Shown: positions 17,701 through 26,466, counted from the stretch's first letter. The stretch is 64,000 bases of DNA from Roseburia intestinalis L1-82 (GCF_900537995.1 NZ_LR027880.1:4257501-4321500); one strand, 5' to 3'. Program-made: numbers and translations. Notes: generated by a model from the sequence alone, not told the origin.

Positions 17701-17982
17701 AATGCCTCCATCAAACATCTACTGTTTCTAACATATGGAATGCAGAAACCTTACCCCCAATGTTTTTCTTAATCACTACATGATTATCATAATGTTTTCA
17801 TTACACAAACGCTTATCACTTATTGCTCGTTGTTCTTCACATATTGCCCAATTTCTCCAGTAAAAATCTTTCTTTTTAAGCAATATTTACTTTTCTTTCT
17901 ATATGTGCTACCTTTATTTATATGTTTTTATCTATATTTTTGCCTATTTTTCCATCTTTTTTCTCAAGGCTTTAGTAAATTA
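17701..17982. promoter_or_regulatory. Control region of the leftward transport operon, cut by IS copy 1
   Basis: A 282-bp AT-rich non-coding stretch between the binding-protein start and IS copy 1. It must contain the leftward operon promoter. A TTGTGT box (minus strand, just left of the ACACAAACGC run at about 17802-17811) and a TAATCA box 16 nt on are weak candidates only. Before IS insertion this stretch was continuous with 19,645-19,707, forming one divergent intergenic region of about 340 bp between this operon and the AraC regulator. Confidence 0.45.
17976..17982. repeat. Target-site duplication (left) of IS copy 1, TAAATTA
   Basis: The 7-bp TAAATTA abuts the left IS end GCGCCTGCTC and is repeated exactly after the right end at 19638-19644. 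The terminal TA is symmetric, so the exact cut could shift by one or two bases. Confidence 0.75.
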
Positions 17983-18018
17983 GCGCCTGCTCATTAACTA
18001 AAAAGCACAGATAAATAG

Positions 18019-18047
18019 TGGATTTTATATAGGGTTTGCGCTATAAT
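18019..18047 (+). promoter_or_regulatory. Transposase promoter inside IS copy 1
   Basis: The -10 TATAAT at 18042-18047 is perfect; a poor -35 (TGGATT, 18019-18024) lies 17 bp upstream. The same sequence occurs in copy 2 in reverse orientation. It precedes the GGAGG ribosome site of the transposase by about 45 bp. Confidence 0.5.
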
Positions 18048-18107
18048 AAATGCATATGTAAATTAGCATTCAGACAAAAAACTTTGCATTTTGGAGGCAC
18101 AAAGCTC

Positions 18108-19565
18108 ATGTATATTCCTGAAAAACGTAAAAATCGTCAAATTACACTGTTCGACTTCAACCAGTCATGTGGCATGGAGCTCGATCCTATTAATGAGTGG
18201 ATCAAGCTGGCTCATGCCATTCCATGGAGCAAAATGGAAGCAAAATATGTGGCAATGTTCCCTTCCAAGACAGGTCGTCCGGCGACTCCGTTTAGAATGG
18301 CTCTTGGTGTATTGATCATTCAGAAGCGCAAGAAACTTTCTGACAGAGATGTCATAAAAGAGATTCAGGAAAACCCATATCTGCAGTACTTCCTTGGAAT
18401 GGAGAAATTCAGTCATCAAGCACCAATAAAGCCTTCTGTCATTGTCAGTTTTCGCAAGCGTCTGACTGCTGACTACCTGATGGAAGTAAACGAGTACATC
18501 CTTGAAATCAGTGGCGTTACAAAAGAGCATGAACCCAAGAACGAAAGCAAAAATGCAAAGGCTGCCAATACACGCTCAGATGACATTGAAAATCTTGGGA
18601 CAGCGATTCTTGATGCCACCTGCTCTCCATCCAACATAAGATATCCACAAGATTTTTCTCTTCTCAATGAAGCACGTGAGAAGCTTGAGGATATGATTGA
18701 CTATTTTCACAAGAACTATCATCCATGGGATAAGCCCCGCACCTACCGCAGGATAGCCAGAAAAGAGTATCTTGCACTTGCAAAGTCCAAAAAGCGTACA
18801 GAAAAGAAAATACGTGCAACAATCAGGAAGCAGCTTGGCTATGTCAAGCGTGATTTAGAGTACCTGGAAGACTATATGGAAGCGGGCTATGCGCTGCCTT
18901 CAAAGCACATAGACTACTACCTTACCATCCAGAAGCTCTACGAACAGCAGAAATACATGTATGAGAATAAAACCCATAGTGTGGAGGATCGTATTGTCAG
19001 CATCAGCCAGCCCTATCTGCGTCCGATTGTCCGGGGAAAAGCCAAGTCACCAGTGGAATTTGGCGCAAAATATGATGTCAGCATAGATGAAAAAGGACAT
19101 GCAAGACTGGAAAAGCTGTCCTTTGATGCATACAATGAGAATACCATTTTTGTAGATGCCATGAACCGTTATAAGGAGCGTACAGGGCATTATCCCAAAC
19201 GTGTTCTGGTAGATCAGATCTATAGAACACGCGACAACCGTAATTTCTGCAAAGACCATAACATTACAATGTCTGGTCCGAAGCTTGGACGTCCTTCAAA
19301 GGATAAGAAAAGTACCAAAGAGGAATACCAGGATAACACTGACAGAATAGAAGTTGAAAGATTTTTCAGCACTGAAAAACGCTGCAATGGAGCAGGTCTT
19401 ATCATGACAAAACTTGAGGAGACCACGCTGTCCTCTATTGCAATGTCAGTACTGGTAACGAATCTCTTTGCTGTAGATCTTACCGGTATTTTTTTGCTCT
19501 TTTTTTCAGACAACATATCAAGCGAAAAAACAGAGCATTATATCATTATAGATGATGTTGTTTAA
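18108..19565 (+). CDS. DDE transposase of IS copy 1
   Basis: 485 aa. The N-terminal InsH/DUF772-type domain covers about 15-105 (INEWIKLAHAIPWSKMEAKY, FRMALGVLIIQKRKKLSDRD). The candidate catalytic triad is the Asp in AILDATCSPSNIRYPQD, the Asp in VLVDQIYRTRDNRN and the Glu in RIEVERFFS, spaced as in IS1182/IS5-group transposases. A basic region between the first two Asp residues (RRIARKEYLALAKSKKRTEKK) is a likely DNA-contact segment. I chose the ATG at 18108 because GGAGG sits 11 nt before it; the frame is open 24 codons further upstream without a ribosome site. The protein is identical to that of copy 2. Confidence 0.93.
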   Translation: MYIPEKRKNRQITLFDFNQSCGMELDPINEWIKLAHAIPWSKMEAKYVAMFPSKTGRPATPFRMALGVLIIQKRKKLSDRDVIKEIQENPYLQYFLGMEKFSHQAPIKPSVIVSFRKRLTADYLMEVNEYILEISGVTKEHEPKNESKNAKAANTRSDDIENLGTAILDATCSPSNIRYPQDFSLLNEAREKLEDMIDYFHKNYHPWDKPRTYRRIARKEYLALAKSKKRTEKKIRATIRKQLGYVKRDLEYLEDYMEAGYALPSKHIDYYLTIQKLYEQQKYMYENKTHSVEDRIVSISQPYLRPIVRGKAKSPVEFGAKYDVSIDEKGHARLEKLSFDAYNENTIFVDAMNRYKERTGHYPKRVLVDQIYRTRDNRNFCKDHNITMSGPKLGRPSKDKKSTKEEYQDNTDRIEVERFFSTEKRCNGAGLIMTKLEETTLSSIAMSVLVTNLFAVDLTGIFLLFFSDNISSEKTEHYIIIDDVV

Positions 19566-19637
19566 GCTCATTGGAACATGCTTCAGTTAAAGTTGTCGTA
19601 TGGAACCGAAAAAATAAGTTGCTTAATGAGCAGACAC

Positions 19638-19644
19638 TAAATTA
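19638..19644. repeat. Target-site duplication (right) of IS copy 1, TAAATTA
   Basis: Exact match to 17976-17982. The AraC gene starts 63 bp further on, so the insertion lies inside or at the edge of its promoter. Confidence 0.75.
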
Positions 19645-19707
19645 GTCCTAAAAAGAAGGCAATAAATGAGCAGTTAAAATCTTCACTTTTGAATAGAGGG
19701 GGTTGCC

Positions 19708-20640
19708 ATGGCTGATAAACAAATAAAAGAAAACTATCTGGATTTTTACCTTCAAAACAGCGACTGGGAGGGACGCACCGTTGTAGATTCCTTTGAAACG
19801 ATCTCTTTCCAGAAGGATTCGACAATCCGCATCTGGTATAATGAGCAAAACCAGAACTATGATACCCATTGGCATAACGCTATTGAGATTATCCTGCCCG
19901 TAGAAAACCACTATGATGTAGAGGCGTCCGGTCAAGCCTATCATATCCTGCCAAGTGAGATACTTATCATTCCATCCGGTGAAATGCATGCACTATATGC
20001 ACCTGAATCTGGGAAACGCTTTATCTTCTTATTTGATGTATCAAGTATTGCCCAGATGAAGGGATATACCAGTATCCAATCACTGATGACAAGTTGCCTG
20101 CATATTACAAAGACTACTTATCCACAGATTTATAACGATGTTTACCAGTTGCTCGTCCAGATGAGAAATGAATATTTTAGTTCCAATGAATTTCGTGAAC
20201 TTGCAATCTATTCCCATTTGATCAATCTGTTTGTCTCTATCGGCAGAAACCGAATTAATAATGTTGATTTATTTCCAAATACCAGGAGTCACAAGCAAAA
20301 AGAATATTTGCAAAAGTTTAATGAAGTTTTAGACTATATTGATTCTCACTATACAGAAGAATTGACCTTAGATAATATTGCTGATTTCAGCGGCTTTTCA
20401 AAATACCACTTTACCAGACTTTTCAAGCAATATACAGATTCTACTTTTTATGATTACTTAATTTACCGTAGAATAAAAGCTGCAGAAGAACTACTGGCAA
20501 ACCCGGAGCTGTCTATTACTGAAATTGCGTTGCAGTCCGGATTCTCCAGTATTTCCACTTTTAACCGCATTTTTAAGCAAAAAAAGGGATGTACGCCAAG
20601 TGAATACCGTTCTTTGTATTCCATGAATCGTCATTTATAA
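19708..20640 (+). CDS. AraC-family transcriptional regulator with cupin sensor domain
   Basis: 310 aa. The N-terminal cupin (about 25-150) includes THWHNAIEIILPVENHY and the HILPSEILIIPSGEMHAL strand. Two helix-turn-helix motifs lie in the C-terminal 105 residues (LTLDNIADFSGFSKYHFTRLF and SITEIALQSGFSSISTFNRIF). Such proteins usually activate sugar-catabolic operons upon binding a saccharide. The ATG has GAGGGGG 6 nt upstream. The gene faces away from the transport operon whose promoter region it shared before IS insertion, so that operon is the likeliest target. The native promoter is probably displaced or replaced by the IS. It converges with the GH43 gene at 20,690. Confidence 0.88.
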   Translation: MADKQIKENYLDFYLQNSDWEGRTVVDSFETISFQKDSTIRIWYNEQNQNYDTHWHNAIEIILPVENHYDVEASGQAYHILPSEILIIPSGEMHALYAPESGKRFIFLFDVSSIAQMKGYTSIQSLMTSCLHITKTTYPQIYNDVYQLLVQMRNEYFSSNEFRELAIYSHLINLFVSIGRNRINNVDLFPNTRSHKQKEYLQKFNEVLDYIDSHYTEELTLDNIADFSGFSKYHFTRLFKQYTDSTFYDYLIYRRIKAAEELLANPELSITEIALQSGFSSISTFNRIFKQKKGCTPSEYRSLYSMNRHL

Positions 20641-20656
20641 AATTCTACATATTTTT

Positions 20657-20684
20657 CATAACTGCATGCCAAAAGCAGTATATG
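20657..20684. terminator. Possible weak bidirectional terminator between convergent genes
   Basis: An imperfect hairpin (CATA-ACTGC / GCAGT-ATATG, 9-nt loop) in the 49-bp gap between the AraC stop and the GH43 stop. The plus-strand tail is TCTTTCTAT, a poor U-tract. Confidence 0.35.
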
Positions 20685-20689
20685 TCTTT

Positions 20690-22264
20690 CTATGATTCAT
20701 CTGGGCAGCTATATTCACCGTCCCAGAAAACTGCTTCTCCACCAGTTTTGATTGTAGAATATAAAAACATTCCATAACGACACCCCATAAAATGATCCAG
20801 CTTAAAAAACAACTTCTGTTCTCCTGCCTTAATCCATCTCCGGTTTCTACGATAATAAAACTCTGCGACATCACGTCCCGCTGTAAAATCTCCCTTTACT
20901 TTAAATTCAGCGCAGTTTCCATCAAATGGGGCCCGGAACACTTCTGTTCCCGGCATATAGTCTACAGTAACGTCGCGTAAAGAAGTATCCTGCATTTTTC
21001 TACTGTGCATTACAATAAAATATCTTCCCATTTCCTTGGTAATTCCAATCCAGCCATAACACCCTTGTAATGCACATAATCCTGCAAAATCGCCATTGTG
21101 TATTTCGGATGCATCAATTCTTACCTTAAAGGAACTGGATGGGAACATCATTCGTTGTGTCAGCGTATTAACTGCCTGTATGACATTAACACAGATTTTG
21201 CCGGTCTTAATTGCCAGACCTCCATCTTCCGTTCTTCTCCACAGGCTCTGATCCGGCTCGTGGTTCCACTGCCATAACGGATGGATCTTTGCTTTTTCAC
21301 TCTCCTTATCAAAAATATCCGATGTAAATAATGATTTATACTGATAATCCGGTCTTATGCTTGCCACCTCAATCTTCTTTGGCATCTTCCCATTATCTCC
21401 AAATACAGGCAGCTTTTTTCCTTCCGGACTGTCCGGATCCTGTTTCCATGTTACCGGTATTAGCACAGGCATCCGTCCCGCAGCCCCGTGATCCTGAAAC
21501 ATTACGGAATACCACTCTCCTTCTGGCGTCTCTACGATTCCTCCCTGTGCAATTCCTTTTGGAATCCCCTGATGTAGATACCCGTTATCATCTTCGAAAA
21601 TATCACCACCAATAAATTCATTTGTCAGATGATCCGTATAAAAGCAGGCCTGGGTTCTTCTCCCCTTTCCACGCTTTGGCCAATGTATCAGAAACAGATA
21701 GTATCTGCCATTAATTTTATAAAAATGAGAGCCCTCATAACCAAGATAGACATCTCCTTTCTCTTCTATTATCACTCGATCCAATCCACCTTGTTTCGGT
21801 GCAGTAAGTTCCTCGTTGAGTTCCGTCAGATGAATCCGATCCATTCCCCATACAATATAAGTTCTTCCGTCATCATCAAACAAAAGAGAATTATGATGAT
21901 ACACACCTTCCACATAATGTTTTTCCCATGGTCCGGTTATCTCATCTGCGGAAAACAGATACGTTTTTCCAACATCATAGGCAGAAAAGCACACATAAAA
22001 TTTATTCTTATGATATCTAAGGCTTGCTGCCCACATCCCTTTTCCATAGATGCTCTGCTCTCCCTGAAGGCGTTGTGCATCTGTACTTTCAAGTCTGTCA
22101 AAAACATAAGATGCAAATTCCCAATGTATGAGATCATATGATCGTAAAATAATTCCTCCCGGGAAAAAATGCATTGTCGTACAAATCATATAGTAAGTAT
22201 CTTCCACCCTTATTACATCCGGATCAGGGAAATCTGCCTTTATAATAGGATTAATCTGTTCCAT
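20690..22264 (-). CDS. GH43 family glycoside hydrolase with altered catalytic-site residue
   Basis: 524 aa, five-bladed GH43 propeller (about 1-305) plus a C-terminal beta-sandwich (about 335-520). The general base Asp is seen in DFPDPDV (near 13) and the acid Glu in YEGSHFYKINGRYYLF (near 175). The conserved pKa-modulating Asp, expected in a YHD-x-SLLF block, is replaced by His (YHHNSLLFDDDG, near 122). The 552-aa paralogue at 30,304 keeps it. Predicted activities are beta-xylosidase or alpha-arabinofuranosidase on imported oligosaccharides (no signal peptide). The ATG has GGAGG 5 nt upstream and overlaps the previous GH43 gene by 14 nt. The protein may be inactive or have modified activity. 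Confidence 0.85.
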   Translation of the reverse strand: MEQINPIIKADFPDPDVIRVEDTYYMICTTMHFFPGGIILRSYDLIHWEFASYVFDRLESTDAQRLQGEQSIYGKGMWAASLRYHKNKFYVCFSAYDVGKTYLFSADEITGPWEKHYVEGVYHHNSLLFDDDGRTYIVWGMDRIHLTELNEELTAPKQGGLDRVIIEEKGDVYLGYEGSHFYKINGRYYLFLIHWPKRGKGRRTQACFYTDHLTNEFIGGDIFEDDNGYLHQGIPKGIAQGGIVETPEGEWYSVMFQDHGAAGRMPVLIPVTWKQDPDSPEGKKLPVFGDNGKMPKKIEVASIRPDYQYKSLFTSDIFDKESEKAKIHPLWQWNHEPDQSLWRRTEDGGLAIKTGKICVNVIQAVNTLTQRMMFPSSSFKVRIDASEIHNGDFAGLCALQGCYGWIGITKEMGRYFIVMHSRKMQDTSLRDVTVDYMPGTEVFRAPFDGNCAEFKVKGDFTAGRDVAEFYYRRNRRWIKAGEQKLFFKLDHFMGCRYGMFLYSTIKTGGEAVFWDGEYSCPDES

Positions 22265-24086
22265 ATAAACCTCCGCGTTTTCCTATTCCATTTTTATCCA
22301 CAACTAATACTGTTTCAATTTTTTTATATTTTTCTACCAAATCCCTATCCTCTGTCAAATCCAACATAGGCACACCATCAATATCAAAATGCACTCTTCG
22401 AATTCCACTGCTTCGTGCGCCATCCACTCCCTGTCTCGCATGATAGGTGTTCCAAACGATACCATCTTCATCTGTTACATAGGCATTGTGTCCTGTTCCA
22501 AATTCTCCCTCTACACTCCGTGATGTTAGTATCGGATAATTTGTTTTTATCCAGTTTTCTCTTACTAGCAAGTCTTTCCCTTTTTCTATATGAAGAAGTC
22601 CAACAACATAAGAAGTATCTACAGCCGCACTGGAAAATGTCAGATATAAAGTATTCTCTGATTTCAATGCATATGGTCCTTCATCTACAAATGTATGGTT
22701 ATTTGCCCATCCATACTCTGGTTTCGAAAGAATAACCGGATCACTTAATAATTTCCATGGTTCTTTTGGATTTAACTTTGCAATATACAGCCAGGCTCCT
22801 AAATCTTTCGGTAAAAATTGGCGCTGTGACCAGACTGCATAATATTCTCCCTGCCACTCAAAGCAGGTCATATCCAGTGTGATTTCTTTTCCGTCTTCAC
22901 ACAACTTACTTCCGTCTTTTTTTACAACTCGCCTTGGTCTAGACCAGTCTTCCTTATTTGTAGGATTTCCACCTTCTTTTAACTGCATCACATGACTTTC
23001 TTCACAATAAAATTCTCCCGTCGTAGCAGCATGAAAAATATAAAGTGTTCCATCTATCTCATGAAATTCCGGTGCCCATAAAAGCCCTCCGATTTCCGGA
23101 TATGTTTCGCAGTCAAGAATCAGTTTTTCCTCTGCAGTAAGAAGTTCCGGTATAGTATCTGCTTCCCTGATATATAAAGTTCTGTTTCCGTCTGCATCAT
23201 TTGTAGCTATGAAATAATATTTTCCATTCCATCTTCCAATACATGGATCCGCACGATTTTCTGCGATCGGGAACAGATAATTATCCTGATGTACCTTTCC
23301 TTGGATTCTGTACCTTCCTTCCTCACGAAAAATATCATCTGAAAATTCCCAATCTACTCTTTTCTGAACAAAGGTGCCATCACTATAACTTACCATTGCA
23401 AGAAACTGATTTAATTCTGACCTACTCGAAGCAATTACCTGTTTTGGAAACGACATCCCTGTATTCATCGGTGTCAAAAGTTTCTTTTCTAGCCTTTCTG
23501 CAAGATTTTCCGGTATTTCAATCATATTGTGGAACACAGCCCCTTCTATTTCTGCATTCTTCGGTAATATCACACTCTTCTGAAGTGTCTCTTCTGTCAT
23601 CATTACCACCGAATCCAAATCTCTTTTCCGAATATCCGATGTCTGCCCCACACTACAAATTCCATCCCTGTTTTTCCATCTCACGATATAGCATTCTTCC
23701 TCAAACTCACAGATAACTTCTTCCACATACTGCTCCTCTAAGTGAAATAATCCTAACTCCTCATATTCTAGAAAGTCCTTCGTAAAAAACAATACCACGC
23801 ATCCTCTGCTCTCCTCATCATCCTCACCATCTGCCTTGGTGCGGACTGCTACAACTCCATAACCTTCCTCTTTCAGTTGAAAAATAAAAGGATTTTTGAT
23901 ACTTTTCGGATTAAGAGAACCATCTTCATTTTCTGTGGCTTTCACAAATAACACACCTGAATTGTGGTTTAAAGCCTGAAACTTTTCTCCGTCATCACTG
24001 ATTGCAAGATGCATACTATAAGCAAGTCTCGCATCATACAGTATTGAACTTACCGGCTTTCTTGTATAATTTAATAAATAAAACAT
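22251..24086 (-). CDS. GH43-type hydrolase with long N-terminal domain
   Basis: 611 aa. Residues 1-270 form an unassigned beta-rich N-terminal domain (YTRKPVSSILYDARLAYSMHLAIS at its start suggests a degenerate propeller). Residues about 275-595 carry a full GH43 propeller: base Asp in NRADPCIGRWNGKYYFI, WAPEFHEIDGTLYIFH, the pKa-modulating Asp in ITLDMTCFEW, and the acid Glu in FVDEGPYALKSENTLYLTF. The pattern is closer to arabinan/arabinose-acting GH43 enzymes than to the other GH43s here. There is no signal peptide. I prefer the ATG at 24086, with GGGGGG 8 nt upstream, over the in-frame GTG at 24104. It is first in a two-gene operon with the 524-aa GH43. Confidence 0.78.
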   Translation of the reverse strand: MFYLLNYTRKPVSSILYDARLAYSMHLAISDDGEKFQALNHNSGVLFVKATENEDGSLNPKSIKNPFIFQLKEEGYGVVAVRTKADGEDDEESRGCVVLFFTKDFLEYEELGLFHLEEQYVEEVICEFEEECYIVRWKNRDGICSVGQTSDIRKRDLDSVVMMTEETLQKSVILPKNAEIEGAVFHNMIEIPENLAERLEKKLLTPMNTGMSFPKQVIASSRSELNQFLAMVSYSDGTFVQKRVDWEFSDDIFREEGRYRIQGKVHQDNYLFPIAENRADPCIGRWNGKYYFIATNDADGNRTLYIREADTIPELLTAEEKLILDCETYPEIGGLLWAPEFHEIDGTLYIFHAATTGEFYCEESHVMQLKEGGNPTNKEDWSRPRRVVKKDGSKLCEDGKEITLDMTCFEWQGEYYAVWSQRQFLPKDLGAWLYIAKLNPKEPWKLLSDPVILSKPEYGWANNHTFVDEGPYALKSENTLYLTFSSAAVDTSYVVGLLHIEKGKDLLVRENWIKTNYPILTSRSVEGEFGTGHNAYVTDEDGIVWNTYHARQGVDGARSSGIRRVHFDIDGVPMLDLTEDRDLVEKYKKIETVLVVDKNGIGKRGGLYGTD

Positions 24087-24132
24087 CTCCTTTTCCCCCC
24101 ACACTAAACTTATCTTATTTCATTTTTCTCTC

Positions 24133-24150
24133 AAAATCAGAGTTGATTTT
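24133..24150. promoter_or_regulatory. Dyad upstream of the GH43 pair (possible operator)
   Basis: AAAATCA-gagt-TGATTTT, 7-bp arms and 4-nt spacer, 47-64 bp upstream of the 24086 start codon. The position fits an operator or activator site for this operon. The regulator is unknown. Confidence 0.35.
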
Positions 24151-24171
24151 CACATATCTTTCCATATTTAC

Positions 24172-24210
24172 AGTATAAAAAAAACTGGTTTTCTTAACTA
24201 CCCAGTTTTT
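24172..24210 (-). terminator. Terminator of the second AraC gene
   Basis: On the minus strand, an AAAACTGG / CCAGTTTT stem (24181-24188 with 24202-24209) is followed by a run of T residues. It lies about 25 bp past the AraC stop codon and insulates it from the GH43 pair. Confidence 0.65.
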
Positions 24211-24232
24211 GCTTACATTTTCTCATTTTTTG

Positions 24233-25030
24233 CTATTTGACTGCATATCTTGAGGGTGAAGAACCTGTATATTCCTTAAATACTCTCGAAAAATAGAATG
24301 AATCATTAAATCCGCAGGAAGCCGCCGTATTTTTAACTGAGGTACCCATGCGAAGAAGCAATTTTGCCTGTTCTATCCGGTAATTCAATAAATACTGTTT
24401 AGGCGAAATACCTGTTTTACTTTTAAAAAGACGGTAAAGTGTCACCCTACTGATATTCAACATCTCACACAGCCTCTGTATATGAAATTCTGATTTGTGG
24501 TAATGATTTTTTATCAACAATACTGCCATTTCCATCCTTTTCTCATCTTCATCGCTCCTTCCTACACATTCAACAGGAAATATATCAAGGTAAACCCCAA
24601 GTATTGAAAGCAAAACTCCACAAGCTTCATTTCTTTGCTGATGGTAAATATCCATTTCTAACAGTTTTAGAAAGAGCGGCAAAATCTTTTCTTCCTGTTT
24701 CAAAGAACAAACCGGGTTTTTTTCTTCAAATTGTGTATGTTCCACCCAGTTTTCAACCTGATTTCCCAAGAAATCCACCCACATATACTCCCAAGGATTT
24801 TCTTCCTCCGGGTAATATTCAATAAGTGTATACGGTCTTGTCAGAAAACTCTCACCGGCTTTCACATGATATTTTCTATGATTTACTATGAGATATCCTG
24901 CGCCTTTCATTACATAATGAATAATAAAGCAAGAACGGATTCCCGGTCCCCATGCATGCATATCCTTACAATTTTGTCTCCCCATTCCTACTAGTTTTAT
25001 TGACTGTTCTGAAAATAATTCTTCTTTCAT
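24233..25030 (-). CDS. AraC-family transcriptional regulator (second)
   Basis: 265 aa from the ATG at 25030, which has AGGAAGAG upstream; the frame is open for 24 more codons without a ribosome site. The N-terminal AraC sensor cupin (about 25-105) has FIIHYVMKGAGYLIVNHRKYHVKAGESFL. The C-terminal pair of HTH motifs lies at about 160-260 (IQRLCEMLNISRVTLYRLF, NTAASCGFNDSFYFSRVF). This pattern is common in regulators of alpha-galactosidase genes such as RafR/MsmR types. It is divergent from the GH27 gene 115 bp away, which is its probable target. Confidence 0.87.
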   Translation of the reverse strand: MKEELFSEQSIKLVGMGRQNCKDMHAWGPGIRSCFIIHYVMKGAGYLIVNHRKYHVKAGESFLTRPYTLIEYYPEEENPWEYMWVDFLGNQVENWVEHTQFEEKNPVCSLKQEEKILPLFLKLLEMDIYHQQRNEACGVLLSILGVYLDIFPVECVGRSDEDEKRMEMAVLLIKNHYHKSEFHIQRLCEMLNISRVTLYRLFKSKTGISPKQYLLNYRIEQAKLLLRMGTSVKNTAASCGFNDSFYFSRVFKEYTGSSPSRYAVK

Positions 25031-25103
25031 AGCTCTTCCTTTCTGAAACAAAAATCCATGGTTTTGTAACGCAAATAAATGGATTATGTACATTTTTTCC
25101 ATA

Positions 25104-25109
25104 TATAAT
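25104..25109 (+). promoter_or_regulatory. Candidate -10 box of the GH27 gene
   Basis: TATAAT 36 bp before the GH27 ATG, with no convincing -35 hexamer, as expected for an activator-dependent promoter. An ACAAAA-N8-TTTTGT dyad at 25048-25067 lies just upstream and could bind the divergent AraC regulator. Confidence 0.35.
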
Positions 25110-25144
25110 TAATTTACAATACATATATTGGGAGGTCAATTAAA

Positions 25145-26278
25145 ATGGTAAAATTAACACCGCCAATGGGATGGAACTCATGGAATACCTTTGGCGAACA
25201 CATCAACGAAACAATGATTAAGGAAACAGCCGATAGTATGGTTGAAAATGGTTTACTCGAATGTGGATATGAATATCTTGTCATTGACGACTGCTGGTCT
25301 TTAAGAGAAAGAGATAAAAATGGTCGTCTTGTCGCTGATCCGGAAAAATTTCCACATGGAATGAAGGCTGTCGCTGAATATGTACATCAGAAAGGTCTGA
25401 AATTTGGTATGTATTCCTGCGCCGGAAATCTAACCTGTGCAGGATATCCGGGAAGTTTTGAACACGAATTTATTGACGCTGCTACATTCGCAGAATGGGG
25501 TGTAGACTTTTTAAAATATGATTACTGCTATCACAGCAATATTATTCCGGGAGAATACTTGTACCGTCGCATGGGTCTTGCACTTGAAAACTGTGGAAGA
25601 GATATTCTATTTTCTGCATGCTCCTGGGGTGCAGACGAAACACATAAATGGATTAAAACTTCTGCTTCCTCTATGTGGCGCTCTACCGGTGATATTTTTG
25701 ATACATGGGAATCTATTAAAGATTTAGCAAAACAGCAGCCTGCACTCTTCCCGTATAATGGTGTCGGTTGCTTTAACGATATGGACATGCTCGTAGTCGG
25801 CATGTACGGAAAAGGAAATGTCGGTCTCCAGGGATGTAATGATACTCAGTACCGGACACATTTTTCTCTCTGGTCATTTTTCGGTTCCCCATTAATGATT
25901 GGTTGCGATATTCGTGATATGACACCTGAAACAAAAAAAATTCTGACAAACAAGGAGCTAATTGCAATTAATCAGGACCCTGCATACAGACAGCCTTACC
26001 GATTAAACGGAATCTGGCAAAATGACAATATGCTTACCTATGCAAAAAATCTTGCAAACGGCGATATTGCTATTGGTCTTTTTAATTTAAATGAAGAAAA
26101 AGCAATGGCACGTTTTAATCTCGATGAAGTTTCTCTCCCTGAAAGCACCGGAAAAACCTTATCCATGACGGATATATGGACAGGTAAATCAGCAAATACG
26201 GTAAACGCAAACGTAATGTGGGAATTAGAACCTTATGACTGTGCCGTCTTTCGTGCAAAGGTGGTTGATTTACCTTGA
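25145..26278 (+). CDS. GH27 alpha-galactosidase
   Basis: 377 aa, cytoplasmic (no signal peptide). GH27 motifs: PPMGWNSWNTFG at the N-terminus, IDDCWSLRERDKNGRL with the substrate-binding Asp pair (48-49), nucleophile Asp126 in FLKYDYC, acid/base Asp183 in WRSTGDI, and FNDMDMLVVG. A C-terminal Greek-key domain (about 295-377) completes the normal length. It is expected to release terminal alpha-D-galactose; beta-L-arabinopyranosidase activity, known in GH27, cannot be excluded. A GGGAGG site precedes the ATG. The stop overlaps the next gene by 4 nt (TTGA). In corn-type arabinoxylans galactose caps side chains, which may explain its presence. Confidence 0.92.
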   Translation: MVKLTPPMGWNSWNTFGEHINETMIKETADSMVENGLLECGYEYLVIDDCWSLRERDKNGRLVADPEKFPHGMKAVAEYVHQKGLKFGMYSCAGNLTCAGYPGSFEHEFIDAATFAEWGVDFLKYDYCYHSNIIPGEYLYRRMGLALENCGRDILFSACSWGADETHKWIKTSASSMWRSTGDIFDTWESIKDLAKQQPALFPYNGVGCFNDMDMLVVGMYGKGNVGLQGCNDTQYRTHFSLWSFFGSPLMIGCDIRDMTPETKKILTNKELIAINQDPAYRQPYRLNGIWQNDNMLTYAKNLANGDIAIGLFNLNEEKAMARFNLDEVSLPESTGKTLSMTDIWTGKSANTVNANVMWELEPYDCAVFRAKVVDLP

Positions 26279-26466
26279 GTTGCTGTATGAATTGCAAAAA
26301 AGAATTAACGCATAACGAAATCGGAGCTTATAAAAAATTTGTGAATCGCGGAAGTACTTCTTATCTTTGTATTTCCTGTCTTTCAAATCGGCTTGACATT
26401 CCGGAAAATTTTATACTACAAAAAATCGAACATTTTAAAAGCCAGGGTTGCACACTTTTTGTGTAA
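26275..26466 (+). CDS. Small CxxC...CxxC protein, probable zinc ribbon
   Basis: 63 aa, not recognised by name. Two cysteine pairs, CMNC (residues 4-7) and CISC (32-35), predict a zinc ribbon, followed by a helical tail (IPENFILQKIEHFKSQG). The start is decided by the motif: the TTG at 26275, overlapping the GH27 stop, keeps Cys4, while the ATG at 26287 would remove it and break the first pair. The 4-nt overlap implies translational coupling to GH27. Its last codons lie inside the terminator hairpin. The function is unknown; metal-binding regulator or chaperone are possibilities only. Confidence 0.65.
   Translation: MSCCMNCKKELTHNEIGAYKKFVNRGSTSYLCISCLSNRLDIPENFILQKIEHFKSQGCTLFV

Larger units (their letters stand above)
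17983..19637 (+). mobile_element. Insertion sequence copy 1 (IS1182/IS5-like DDE element), 1,655 bp
   Basis: Bounded by imperfect inverted ends: GCGCCTGCTCATTAA at the left and GTGTCTGCTCATTAA (reverse complement) at the right. It encodes one transposase. It is the same length as copy 2 at 49,968-51,622 and nearly identical to it; the one difference I see is G versus A in the AAAAAGCACAG stretch near 18005. Near-identity implies recent transposition. Insertion separated the AraC regulator from the operon it probably shares a promoter region with. Confidence 0.92.

Noticed and set aside
17800..17815. A cre-like (CcpA) site, ACAAACGCTTATCA, upstream of the transport operon
   Set aside because: The core CG and flanks are close, but the spacing of the left TG and right CA is off by one relative to the consensus, so I do not call it.
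19655..19675. ATGAGCAG near the AraC start resembles the IS end sequence, suggesting a partial extra IS end
   Set aside because: Only eight bases match, with no further similarity; chance is likely.
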